Shown here: positions 28,883 through 37,231 of the stretch, one piece after another
Numbering within the stretch: position 1 is the stretch's first letter
Layout of the letters: each line of letters opens with the position of its first letter
Source: Goodfellowiella coeruleoviolacea
GTDB lineage: Bacteria; Actinomycetota; Actinomycetes; Mycobacteriales; Pseudonocardiaceae
Reading direction: 5' to 3'
Assembly (NCBI RefSeq): GCF_024171785.1
Contig: NZ_JAMTCK010000005.1
Span: forward strand, 153,591 to 217,590
DNA length: 64,000 bases
Position numbers and translations under genes: made by a program
The notes under the pieces: model-generated
What the model was told of the DNA's origin: nothing
Database searches by the model: none
What the model saw: only the letters and a program-made list of their open reading frames with translations

Positions 28883-30346
28883 TCAGGACGCCGCGCTCAC
28901 CGGGGGCATGGCCGACCCCGTGCCCGTCCGGGCCGCGAACACCCGGGCGAGCAGCACGGACACCGCGGCGAGCAGCAGCCAGGACCCGGACGCGACGACC
29001 AGCCCCGGCCAGGCCCAGTGGCCGTAGGCGGCGCTGCCGGCCGTGCCACCGATGCTGCTGCCCACGTAGTACAGGCACATGTACAGCCCGGACGCCTGTC
29101 CCTTGGCGTGCGCCGGGGCGCGCGCCCCGACCCAGCCGCTGGCCACCGCGTGCGCGGCGAAGAAGCCACCGGTGCACAGCACCACGCCCAGCACCACGGT
29201 GGGCAGCAGGTCGGGCAGGGTGATCAGCACCCCCAGCACGGCCACGCCCAGCCCGGCCAGCAGCACCCGCACCCGGCCCACCCGACCGGCCAGCCGGCCG
29301 GCGTAGGCCGAACACACGCCGCCGACCGTGTAGGCGAGCACCACCAGGGACGCCAGTGACGCGGGCAGCGACAGCGGCGGGCTGGTCAGCCGGAAGCCGA
29401 TCACGTTGTACAGCGCGACGAACGCGCCCATGGCCAGTGCGCCCACGGCGTACTGGGTGAGCAGCACCGGGTCGGCCACGGCGGCGCGCAGACCGGCCAG
29501 CACGCCCGGCCGGCCCCGGTCTGTCCCGCCGGCACCACCGGCACGACCAACACCACCGGCACGACCAACACCGCCGGCACGACCGGCACCACCGGCGGGG
29601 GCGGCACCACCGGCGGGGGCGGCACCACCGGCGGGAGCGGCACCTCCGGCGGAGGCGGCGTGGTTGACACCGGCGGCAGCGCCTGTCCGGCTCGCGCTGC
29701 CGGCCCGAGCGGTCCTGTGGTGCGCGGTCGGCGGAAGCTGCCAGATGACCACGGCCGCGCACGCGCAGCCGAACACCCCGACCAGCGCCAGTGAACCGGG
29801 CCAGCCCAGCCAGTCGCTGGTGAACCCGGCGAGCAGCCGGCCGGACATGCCGCCGACGCTGTTGCCGGCCACGAACGCGCCGATGGCCGCGCCGGCCCCG
29901 GCCGAACCGACCTCCTCGGCCAGGTAGGCCATGCCGACCGCGGGCATGCCGGCGATGGCCACGCCCTGCACCACGCGCAGCGCCACCAGCGCGGGAAACG
30001 ACGGGGCCAGCGGCAGCAGCACCCCGATGAGCGCGGCCAGGACCACGGAGCAGAACAGCACCGGTCGCCGGCCGGTGAACTCGGACAGCACCGCGACGGG
30101 CAGCACGGCGACGGCCAGCGCGCCGGTGGCCGCGCTCACCGCGAGCGAGGCGCTGGCCGGGTCGAGGCCGTAGCTCGCGGCCAGGTGGGGCAGCACTGAC
30201 TGCGGTGCGTAGAGCAGGGCGAACACGGTCAGCCCGGCGGCGCACATGGCCACGGTGACCCGGCGCAGCCGGCGCGCGTCCGAGGGGCGGTCGCGATCCG
30301 CGTTCTCGCTGGTGGTGCCGGTGCTGCTGAGGGACACACCAGTCAC
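28883..30346 (-). CDS. MFS transporter with Gly/Ala/Pro repeat loop
   Basis: 487 aa, twelve TM segments. N-half motif LPVAVLSEFTGRRPVLF and the second half PALASLVVLAYTVGGVCSAYAGRLAG match drug/metabolite exporters. The central cytoplasmic loop (about residues 230-280) is unusual: repeats of GGAAPA and then GGVGRA, encoded by 15-18 bp tandem units at about 29540-29660. GTG 30346 start has no clear ribosome site and may be leaderless. Divergent from a LysR gene with a 61-bp shared promoter region, so the regulator likely controls it. Substrate unknown. Confidence 0.87.
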   Translation of the reverse strand: MTGVSLSSTGTTSENADRDRPSDARRLRRVTVAMCAAGLTVFALLYAPQSVLPHLAASYGLDPASASLAVSAATGALAVAVLPVAVLSEFTGRRPVLFCSVVLAALIGVLLPLAPSFPALVALRVVQGVAIAGMPAVGMAYLAEEVGSAGAGAAIGAFVAGNSVGGMSGRLLAGFTSDWLGWPGSLALVGVFGCACAAVVIWQLPPTAHHRTARAGSASRTGAAAGVNHAASAGGAAPAGGAAPAGGAAPAGGAGRAGGVGRAGGVGRAGGAGGTDRGRPGVLAGLRAAVADPVLLTQYAVGALAMGAFVALYNVIGFRLTSPPLSLPASLASLVVLAYTVGGVCSAYAGRLAGRVGRVRVLLAGLGVAVLGVLITLPDLLPTVVLGVVLCTGGFFAAHAVASGWVGARAPAHAKGQASGLYMCLYYVGSSIGGTAGSAAYGHWAWPGLVVASGSWLLLAAVSVLLARVFAARTGTGSAMPPVSAAS

Positions 30347-30407
30347 GCTAAGCCTGGCTAACTAATGCGTCCAATACAGTTCTGTGCGATAACTCATCCA
30401 CTGGTGA

Positions 30408-31334
30408 ATGAAAGAACGGGCTGGTGCTTCCATGGCCGGTGAACAGGCCGACGAACTGGCCGCGGCCCTCGCGCCCCGCCTCGCCCTGCTGCGCGCGCTC
30501 GCCACCGAACAGCACCTCACCCGGGTCGCCGACCAGCTGGGCGTGCCCCAGCCCACGGTCAGCCGCTGGCTGGCCGCGATCAGCGAGCAGCTCGGCGCGC
30601 CCGTGGTGGTCCGCTCCGGTCGGGGCATCCGGCTGACCCGGGCGGGAGAGCTGCTGGCCGAGGCGGCAGCCGGGTCACTGGGGGCGTTGACCGCCGGCTG
30701 CCGGCGCGCCGTGCAGGAGGCGCACCCCGAGCGGGGACAGGTGGTGCTCGGGTTCCTGCACATGCTGGGCCGCTCACTCGTGCCGGAACTGGTGCGCGGG
30801 TTCCGCGCCCGTCACCCCGGGGTGCGTTTCGGCCTGGTGCAGGCGGCCCGGCAGGAGGTGCTGGCGCGGCTCGCGGCCGGCCGGGTGGACCTGGCCTTTG
30901 TCGCCCCGCTGCCGGTGGACCAGCCGGAGTTCGGCTACCGGCGGGTCAGCGAGCAGGAGCTGCTGGTGAACATGCCGGAGTCGCACCGGTTCGCCGGCCG
31001 GCGCCGGGTGCGCCTGGCCGAGCTGGCCGACGAGGAGTTCATCGGCATGGAGCACGGCACGGGCCTGCGCCAGATCACCGACGAGCTGTGCGCGGACGCC
31101 GGTTTCACGCCGCGGATGGCCTTCGAGGGCCAGGAGACGGAGACGGTGCGGGCACTGGTCGCGGCCGGTCTGGGCGTGGCACTGCTGCCACCGGCCGAGA
31201 CCGGACCGCCGCCCGGCGTGGTGGAGCTGCCGGTGACCCCGAGGGCGAGCCGCACCATCGGACTGGTGTGGGTGGCGGATCAGCCGGTGGCGCCAGCCGT
31301 GGCCGCCTTTCGCGAATTCACCCTAATGAAGTAA
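30408..31334 (+). CDS. LysR family transcriptional regulator
   Basis: 308 aa (300 if ATG 30432 is used). N-terminal winged helix (LLRALATEQHLTRVADQLGV, PQPTVSRWLAAISEQLG, VVRSGRGIRLTRAGELL) and a periplasmic-binding-like effector domain with VVLGFLHMLGRSLVPELV and FGLVQAARQEVLARLAAGRVD. Divergent from the MFS gene and separated by 61 bp, the standard layout for a LysR regulator acting on its neighbour. Effector unknown. Confidence 0.9.
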   Translation: MKERAGASMAGEQADELAAALAPRLALLRALATEQHLTRVADQLGVPQPTVSRWLAAISEQLGAPVVVRSGRGIRLTRAGELLAEAAAGSLGALTAGCRRAVQEAHPERGQVVLGFLHMLGRSLVPELVRGFRARHPGVRFGLVQAARQEVLARLAAGRVDLAFVAPLPVDQPEFGYRRVSEQELLVNMPESHRFAGRRRVRLAELADEEFIGMEHGTGLRQITDELCADAGFTPRMAFEGQETETVRALVAAGLGVALLPPAETGPPPGVVELPVTPRASRTIGLVWVADQPVAPAVAAFREFTLMK

Positions 31335-31432
31335 GACCTGAGCGCGGTCTGTTACGTGTAGTAGGAGACCATTCCCCGCTCTTACCTCTGACGGGTGAAC
31401 ATTGCCCGCCAACATCCACGAAGGGAGTTTGC

Positions 31433-32896
31433 GTGACAGCGAGCAAACGCGGTGCCCGATTATCCCTGGCCCTGGTCCTGGCGCTGGCCACCGCCCTCAC
31501 CCCGGTGGCCAGCGCCACGGCGGCGCCCGCCGAGTCCAGCCCGCTCGACCCGGCCGCGGTCGGCGCGTCCGTGCGCTACCTGGTCAGCACCTACGGGGTG
31601 ACCGAGCAGGAGGCGCTGCGCCGGCTGCGGCTCCAGCGCGACGCCGCCGCCCTGGACGCCCAACTGCGCCAGGAGGCTGCCGGCCAGTACGGCGGCATGT
31701 GGCTGGACCAGGACAACGGCGGCGTGCTGGTGGTGGCGACCACCTCGGGGGACACCACGATCGCGCCCCGGCTGGACCGGATGGCCGACCGCGCCCACAT
31801 CACCACTCGCCCGGTCCAGCACTCGCTGGCCGAGCTGACCGCCACCAGGGACCAGATCGCCGGCCGCGTGGCCGCCGGCCCGGACGGGATCTACCTGCCC
31901 GAGGTCAGCGAGACCGAGAACCGCGTCGTGGTCTGGGAACGCTCCTGGCTGGCGAGCACGCGCACGGCCGTGGCCAGCATCGCCGACGACACCACCAGGT
32001 CGGTCGCCACCATCCGCCCCCTGGCCGAGCCAAAACCCTTGGCGGACAACGAATCCGCCACCACCGCCGCGGTCAGCGCCGGCGTGGACGTGGGTTTCTG
32101 CCACCCGCTCTACTGCACCGGCCACGGCCCCATGCGCGGTGGGCTGCGCCTGGACATGAAGCGCGATGACGGCACCTGGGGTGGTTGCACCAGCGGTTTC
32201 AACCTGCGCTCGACCGGCGGCGGTTTTCCCGGCCAGGCCTGGGTGTTGACCGCCGGGCACTGCATGAAGACCAAGACCAACAACACGCCCACCCAGCACA
32301 ACGGCGTGGACGTGCTGAAACAGCACGGCATCGAGAAGGCCGCCTACCCCTACGACTACGCCGCACTGCCCTATGTGGACAGTTCGGCGGCCGAGACCTG
32401 GCTGGGCCAGCGGGACAAGCACAACCTGGTGCTCACCTACTGCCCCAAGGGTGCCGCGGAACCCACGTGCGGTGGCAAGCAGTCCTCGGTCGACCAGTCG
32501 ATCACCGGGGTGAGCGCGCTGGCCGACGTCAAGGCCGGCTGGGTGGTGTGCGCGAGCGGGTCCGGTTCCTCCGCCGCCTACTACCCGGACTCGGTGGACA
32601 GCGGGGCGGGCGACGGCTACCAGCTGGGCGTGCACTGCGGCCAGGTGCTGTCCACCGACGTGGGCATCAACACCAACGTCTGCGCGCGGGCGGGTGACAG
32701 TGGTGGGCCGCTGTTCAGCCAGGTCAACCAGACCGCGCTCGGCATCCTCAACGGCGGCCAGCAGTCGCGCACCGGTCCGTGCGCACCCGGGGAGCTGAAC
32801 AACTACGCGCCGATCGACACCGTCCTCACCGATCTGAGCGAGCGCGTGGCCAGCCAGGGCTCCACCTTCGCGGTCATCACCACGCCCAACGGCTGA
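31433..32896 (+). CDS. Secreted trypsin-like serine protease
   Basis: 487 aa from GTG 31433 (AAGGGAG). Signal peptide to about residue 32 (ATAAPAES). A long pro-region with helical segments follows, then an S1 protease domain: His in WVLTAGHCMK, a probable Asp in YPYDYAAL, Ser in ARAGDSGGPLF. Several Cys pairs (FCHPLYC, TYC-PTC, HCGQ-VCAR) suggest disulfides. The overall shape is that of alpha-lytic/streptogrisin-like zymogens with autoprocessing. Extracellular role, possibly nutrient scavenging. Confidence 0.88.
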   Translation: MTASKRGARLSLALVLALATALTPVASATAAPAESSPLDPAAVGASVRYLVSTYGVTEQEALRRLRLQRDAAALDAQLRQEAAGQYGGMWLDQDNGGVLVVATTSGDTTIAPRLDRMADRAHITTRPVQHSLAELTATRDQIAGRVAAGPDGIYLPEVSETENRVVVWERSWLASTRTAVASIADDTTRSVATIRPLAEPKPLADNESATTAAVSAGVDVGFCHPLYCTGHGPMRGGLRLDMKRDDGTWGGCTSGFNLRSTGGGFPGQAWVLTAGHCMKTKTNNTPTQHNGVDVLKQHGIEKAAYPYDYAALPYVDSSAAETWLGQRDKHNLVLTYCPKGAAEPTCGGKQSSVDQSITGVSALADVKAGWVVCASGSGSSAAYYPDSVDSGAGDGYQLGVHCGQVLSTDVGINTNVCARAGDSGGPLFSQVNQTALGILNGGQQSRTGPCAPGELNNYAPIDTVLTDLSERVASQGSTFAVITTPNG

Positions 32897-32932
32897 TCAC
32901 CCGGGTCTCGTCGCCCCCCGAGGCGTTGCCGC

Positions 32933-33469
32933 TCAGGTGCCGAACCAGCCGGCCACGTCCAGCCGGAAGTGGTCGGCTGGCACCGCGGTGCGCAGCGCGT
33001 CCTCCAGGTCCCGCAGCCGTTGCACGCCGAGGGTGTCGGCCCAGCGCGCCCGCAGGTCCTCGAAGATCGCGGCCGACCGGCGCAGCGCGTCCACGCCCAA
33101 CGGGGTGAGCCGGACCAGCTTGCGCCGCGCGTCGGCCGCGTCGTCCACGCGCTCGACGTAGCCGAGCCCCACCAGCCGGTCCACGGTCTTGCCGGCGGCC
33201 TGCTTGGACACGCCCAGGCGCCGGCCCAGTTCGCTGGCGGTCACCCCGGTGCGGCCGATGGCCTGCATGGCGAACCCGTGGGCGGGCCGCATGTCCGGGT
33301 GGCCCTGCCTAACCAGTTCGGCGTGCAGCTGGTCGATGAGCGCGCGAAATCCCGCGAACAGCAACAGCGGCAGCTCGAACCCGTAGGCGTCGCGCTGCCC
33401 GTCCCGGGCGCCCGCCAGCTCAGCCATTGCCCGAACCACGCGGGGATCGACCGTTGCCAAAATCGACAA
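32933..33469 (-). CDS. MarR family transcriptional regulator
   Basis: 178 aa from ATG 33469; ATG 33427 is an alternative. Winged HTH: MQAIGRTGVTASELGRRLGV, SKQAAGKTVDRLVGLGYVER, wing DDAADARRKLVRLT. Divergent from an AhpD-like gene; the 84-bp gap holds a 17-bp palindrome that fits a MarR operator. Likely represses itself and the AhpD-like gene in response to an oxidant or phenolic ligand; the ligand is inferred only from context. Confidence 0.88.
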   Translation of the reverse strand: MSILATVDPRVVRAMAELAGARDGQRDAYGFELPLLLFAGFRALIDQLHAELVRQGHPDMRPAHGFAMQAIGRTGVTASELGRRLGVSKQAAGKTVDRLVGLGYVERVDDAADARRKLVRLTPLGVDALRRSAAIFEDLRARWADTLGVQRLRDLEDALRTAVPADHFRLDVAGWFGT

Positions 33470-33487
33470 CCTGGTTTACCTTCTGAT

Positions 33488-33504
33488 CGTCAACCACGTT
33501 GACG
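33488..33504. promoter_or_regulatory. MarR operator candidate
   Basis: CGTCAAC-CAC-GTTGACG: 7-bp perfect arms, 3-base spacer, centred between the divergent MarR and AhpD-like genes, 19 bp from the MarR start and 50 bp from the other. Size and symmetry are typical for MarR dimers. Confidence 0.7.
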
Positions 33505-33553
33505 AGTTTAGTGCTCGTCCGCCTCGTCCACCCCCGCCAGGCAGAGGAAACCC

Positions 33554-34120
33554 ATGACCGAGACCCTGTTCGTCGACCACACCGTCGAGTCCGCCCCACC
33601 GGCCGCGCGCCGGAGCATGGAGCTGACCGTCAAGCGCCTCGGCTACCTGCCCGCGGCAGTGGCCCGGCTGGCCACCTCACCCCACCTGCTCGACGGCTTC
33701 CTCAAGATCAGCGGCCTGTTCGAGACCAGCACGCTGGACCCGCTCGCCCGCGAAGTCCTCGTCCTGACCATCGCCACCCGCAACCGCTGCCACGTCTGCG
33801 TTGCCATGCACACCGCCACCCTGACCCGGCTGGGCGCCGATCCCGACCTCATCACCGCGCTGCGCACCGGCAAACCCCTTGCCGACCAACGACTTGAGGC
33901 GATCCGACTGTTTACTGTGGACGTTCTGGCCACCGCGGGAGCGGTCTCCCCCGAGTCGATGCGGGCGTTCCTGGCGCACGGCTACACCCCGCAGCACGCC
34001 CTCGAAGTGGTGCTGGGCATCGGCGCCTACACCATGTCGACCCTGGCCAACCGGATGATCGAGGCGCCACTGGACCCGGCGCTGGAGCCGTTCGCCTGGA
34101 CCGCGGCGGATTCCGCCTGA
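33554..34120 (+). CDS. AhpD-like carboxymuconolactone decarboxylase-fold protein
   Basis: 188 aa. Core motif REVLVLTIATRNRCHVCVAMH gives Glu67, Cys79-x2-Cys82 and His86, the AhpD peroxidase proton-relay pattern. Such proteins reduce organic peroxides using a CxxC thiol pair and an electron donor. No ahpC neighbour, so donor and substrate are open. Regulated, most likely, by the divergent MarR protein. Confidence 0.88.
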   Translation: MTETLFVDHTVESAPPAARRSMELTVKRLGYLPAAVARLATSPHLLDGFLKISGLFETSTLDPLAREVLVLTIATRNRCHVCVAMHTATLTRLGADPDLITALRTGKPLADQRLEAIRLFTVDVLATAGAVSPESMRAFLAHGYTPQHALEVVLGIGAYTMSTLANRMIEAPLDPALEPFAWTAADSA

Positions 34121-34345
34121 CCTCGCCACTGACCGGGTCCAATCAGGCAGTGTTCGGGTGAACTTCGAACAAAGGTCGGCCCCGCCCCCTGCCCCACACC
34201 GCCGCGTCGCGCGAATCTTTCCGTGGCGACGCAGTGCGGCGACACCGGTGCCGGTGCCGGCGCCGGTGGGAACGGCGGTGACTCGATGGGAAACCTGCCC
34301 CTGACAGCGACGAGAACCTCACCCCGGACAACACGAGAACGTCCC

Positions 34346-34543
34346 ATGCCCTACGACTGGTGGGTGTCCGCGCACGACTCGGTCACCCACGCGTTCCCGA
34401 TCTTCCGCGACGCCAGTGCCGAGTTCCACCAGGCCGCGTGCGCGCACGCGGTGCCCCCGGAACTGCTGGTTCGGGAACGTGGCGCCGACTACTGCCTGAG
34501 CTGCCTGACCATCGCCGGCAGCCACCTCCGGGAAACGCCGTAG
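34346..34543 (+). CDS. Small Cys/His-rich hypothetical protein
   Basis: 65 aa from ATG 34346; no strong ribosome site, and a longer frame from 34223 is probably not coding. Starts MPYDWWVSAHDSVTHAFP and has AACAHAVP followed by YCLSCLTIAG, that is two possible zinc-ligand groups (Cys-x-His and Cys-x2-Cys). I recall many short actinobacterial proteins with this layout but no function. A perfect 15-bp hairpin follows, supporting a real transcript. Confidence 0.6.
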   Translation: MPYDWWVSAHDSVTHAFPIFRDASAEFHQAACAHAVPPELLVRERGADYCLSCLTIAGSHLRETP

Positions 34544-34567
34544 CCCGCTCCACCGGCCGGCGCTTCC

Positions 34568-34606
34568 GGCCCGGCGACCGGGTTCTCCCCGCCCGGTCGC
34601 CGGGCC
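34568..34606 (+). terminator. 15-bp perfect hairpin after the small Cys/His protein
   Basis: GGCCCGGCGACCGGG (34568-34582), 9-base loop, CCCGGTCGCCGGGCC (34592-34606). Begins 25 bp past the stop codon. Confidence 0.75.
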
Positions 34607-34618
34607 ACTGAACCAGTT

Positions 34619-34670
34619 GCGGGTCGCCGGCGCCCGGGGCCGGTGCGGGTTGCCGGCGCGCGGGGCCGGT
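34619..34670. repeat. 26-bp tandem repeat
   Basis: Two copies, 34619-34644 and 34645-34670, each GCGGGT(C/T)GCCGGCGC plus CGGGGCCGGT-type end, differing at two or three bases, directly after a terminator. No gene seen here. Confidence 0.65.
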
Positions 34671-34731
34671 GCGGGCCCGTATAGCACAACCTGAGACCAC
34701 CAGCCCGAGCTTCACCCGATCGAGTACGCGG

Positions 34732-34834
34732 TTGTCCACAGCCCGCCGAGTTGTGCACAGTGGACAGCCGAGGGGGTGTTTTCGCAGGTGGGGGGCGGTA
34801 GACTGGCCTAGGGCCGCCCCCGGGAGGGTGGGGG
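34732..34834. promoter_or_regulatory. DnaA-box pair plus G-rich composite element (copy B)
   Basis: TTGTCCACA (34732-34740) and TTGTGCACA (34751-34759), then after 40 bp TAGACTGGCCTAGGGC and GGGAGGGTGGGGG, parallel to copy A at 27082-27211. A 36-codon frame starts at ATG 34835 right behind the G-rich block and ends at 34945; I cannot show that it is translated. Remaining bases to 34969 hold nothing recognised. Confidence 0.55.
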
Positions 34835-34969
34835 ATGGGCACCCCCACGCGGACAGCGTTCACCCCACCGGTTTCCGCCACCGGGCCAGCGCCACACGCG
34901 ACTGGCCGACGGCGAGCACCGACGAGCACCGCCGAGCACACCTGACGGGCGCTCCCCGCGTGCGGGCCG

Positions 34970-36487
34970 TCAGCGCGCGTACGAGGCGACCAGTTCGACC
35001 AGGGTGCGGGCGGCGAATCCGGTGGCGCCCGGCGTCACCTCGTCGTAGGGCTGCTCGGCCCGGGCGGGGCCGGCGATGTCCAGGTGCGCCCAGGGCAGGC
35101 CGGCGGTGAACTCGCGGAGGAACAGCGCGGCGGTGATGCCACCCGGACCCGGCGGGCACTGCCGCAGGTCGGCGATCTCGCTGCGCACGGCCTCGGCGTG
35201 CTCGTCGAGCAGGGGCATGCGCCACCACCGCTCGCCCACGGCCGCGCCGGCGGCGGCGACGCGGCCGGCCAACTCGTCCGAGCTGGCGAACAGGCCGCCG
35301 GTGCGCAGGCCGAGGCCGACCTTCATGGCACCGGTCAGCGTGGCCACGTCCACCAGCACGTCCGCCTTGAGCTGGCGGGTGGCGTAGGCCAGCGCGTCGG
35401 CCAGCACCATCCGTCCCTCCGCGTCGGTGTTGGTCACCTCGGTGGTCTGCCCGCCGTAGTGGCGCACCACGTCCCCGGGGCGGAAGGCCGAGCCGGACAC
35501 GTGGTTCTCGGCGCACGGCACCAGGCCGGTCACCCGCACCGGCAGCCTGAGTTCGGCCACGGCGCGCAGCGCGGCGATCACGGCGGCGCCACCGGACATG
35601 TCCGTGCGCATCAGGTGCATGCCGTCGGCCGGCTTGATCGAGATGCCGCCGGTGTCAAAGGTGATGCCCTTGCCGACCAGCACCAGGTGCGGGGCTTTCG
35701 CGCTGCCCCGGGGCCGCCAGGTCAGCTCCAGCAGCCGGGGCGGCCGCGCCGAGCCGCCACCGACCGCGAGCACGCCGCCGAAGCCCTGTTCGGCCAGCCA
35801 GGTCTCGTCGCGCACGGTCACGGCCAGGCCGGCGGTCCGGCCGGCCACCTCGGCGCCGGTGCTGGCCAGCCAGTCCGGGTCCTTGACGTTCGACGGGGTG
35901 TTGGCCAGGTCCCTGGCCAGTCCGGTGGCCCTTGCCCAGCTGGCGGCCTGTCGCACGGCCGTGTCCACCTGGGCTGGATCGGTTCCGTCGCCGGTCACCA
36001 GGTGCAGGGTGCGCAGTCGGGGCGGGCGGGCCTTGCCGGTGACCGCGTACCGGTAGTCGCCCAGCATGGCGCCCAGCACCAGCCCGGTCACCTGGTCGGC
36101 GGTCAGGCCGGCGGGCAGCAGCACCTGGGCGGCCCTGGCCGCGCTCCGGCCGGCCCGCTGGTCGGCCTCGGCGCGCGCGTCGAACGCCCTGACCAGGGCG
36201 GCTGCCGCGGCCCGCCAGTCGGCCGGCTCGCCAGCGCCGACGCCAACCACCCAGTGCCGGGTGCCGGGCACCGGGTAGGTCTCGCCGGTCTTGCCGGTCA
36301 CCTCGTCAGCGATCGGAAGCTGCGCGGGCAGCCGGTCCGCGCCCGGGCCGAGGCTGGCCCGGCCGGCCCCGTCCGCGGACCGCTCGCCGGGCTGGGCCGC
36401 CACGACCAGCGGCACGCCCCGTCGCGGTGCTGACGCCACCTCGACGTCCGGGAGCTGGCTCGGCACGGTCGGCACTGGGGTGCGCAC
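34970..36487 (-). CDS. pepA: Leucyl aminopeptidase (M17)
   Basis: 505 aa from GTG 36487 (AAGGAGG 8 bases before). C-terminal catalytic domain with two-metal site: VGKGITFDTGGISIKP (Lys and Asp ligands), MRTDMSGGAAV, and VTNTDAEGRMVLADALAYA (Asp/Glu ligands and Arg). The N-terminal domain is the variable M17 alpha/beta part. Cytoplasmic hexamer removing N-terminal residues from peptides; may also act on Cys-Gly derived from thiols. Alone on the minus strand; the 3' end faces copy B of the DnaA-box element. Confidence 0.94.
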   Translation of the reverse strand: MRTPVPTVPSQLPDVEVASAPRRGVPLVVAAQPGERSADGAGRASLGPGADRLPAQLPIADEVTGKTGETYPVPGTRHWVVGVGAGEPADWRAAAAALVRAFDARAEADQRAGRSAARAAQVLLPAGLTADQVTGLVLGAMLGDYRYAVTGKARPPRLRTLHLVTGDGTDPAQVDTAVRQAASWARATGLARDLANTPSNVKDPDWLASTGAEVAGRTAGLAVTVRDETWLAEQGFGGVLAVGGGSARPPRLLELTWRPRGSAKAPHLVLVGKGITFDTGGISIKPADGMHLMRTDMSGGAAVIAALRAVAELRLPVRVTGLVPCAENHVSGSAFRPGDVVRHYGGQTTEVTNTDAEGRMVLADALAYATRQLKADVLVDVATLTGAMKVGLGLRTGGLFASSDELAGRVAAAGAAVGERWWRMPLLDEHAEAVRSEIADLRQCPPGPGGITAALFLREFTAGLPWAHLDIAGPARAEQPYDEVTPGATGFAARTLVELVASYAR

Positions 36488-36688
36488 TGGCGGTGACCTC
36501 CTTGGCTGCTGCCCTGGTGTGCTCCGGCGCGAACACAATGGTGCGGCCGAAGGGGTTGCGCGACACTGACAAATGGCGCTGGGTTTGCCGTCGCGGCCGA
36601 CCCGCCCGGGATATCCACAACGGACAGTCGGGGATTTCGGGTGGTGGCGTGAACGGTTGGTCCGGTGAACGCTTATGCGAAAACGCGG

Positions 36689-36721
36689 AGCCCCGGCTCC
36701 ACCGCAGGGCAGGCCGGGGCT
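36689..36721 (-). terminator. Hairpin after DUF3117
   Basis: AGCCCCGGC (36689-36697) and GCCGGGGCT (36713-36721), 15-base loop, 58 bp beyond the DUF3117 stop on the minus strand. The rest of the 36488-36779 interval contains pepA promoter sequence and a TATCCACAA box at about 36610. Confidence 0.55.
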
Positions 36722-36779
36722 TCGGTGGTGCTAGCCGGACGGGCCGACTCTGACCGGTGGTGTCCGAACAGCAGCAGCC

Positions 36780-36947
36780 TCAGCCGGCAGCAGCCTTCAG
36801 CGCGTCGCCCAAGGCGCTGGCCTCCTCCGCCGACATCTCGACAACGAGTCGCCCCCCACCTTCGAGCGGAACGCGCATCACGATGCCGCGCCCCTCCTTG
36901 GTGACCTCAAGGGGACCGTCGCCGGTCCGCGGCTTCATGGCCGCCAT
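36780..36947 (-). CDS. DUF3117 small conserved protein
   Basis: 55 aa, found by direct translation: MAAMKPRTGDGPLEVTKEG, then RGIVMRVPLEGGGRLVVEMS and ending EEASALGDALKAAAG. ATG 36947 with GAGGGAG before it. Matches the DUF3117 family, whose members are 55-60 aa and nearly invariant among actinobacteria; Rv1211 is the one I recall between tagA and glgM. Function unknown. The same DNA holds a longer plus-strand open frame, which is a shadow. Confidence 0.9.
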   Translation of the reverse strand: MAAMKPRTGDGPLEVTKEGRGIVMRVPLEGGGRLVVEMSAEEASALGDALKAAAG

Positions 36948-37231
36948 AGCGTGCTCCCTCCGTCAACTTCCCCGCCCGGCACGCCCCGCAGCCTGCCGGT
37001 TCTGCTGGCCATTCTCCCCCATTCAGACTCATCAGCGAAACCGAACCGATCTTTTCGCCCGTTTGTCGATCTTGTTCCGCCGCAGATCAGGGCAGGAATT
37101 GGGGCTGGGCAAGGGCTTGCGCCGGATAAGAGGTCCGTCACCATCTCGTGACCATGGCGCCCGTTCGGCTGGCGCACAGCACACTGTCATGTGCTGGTCG
37201 TCACCGTGGATGACTGCCAGACTCGACGGTC

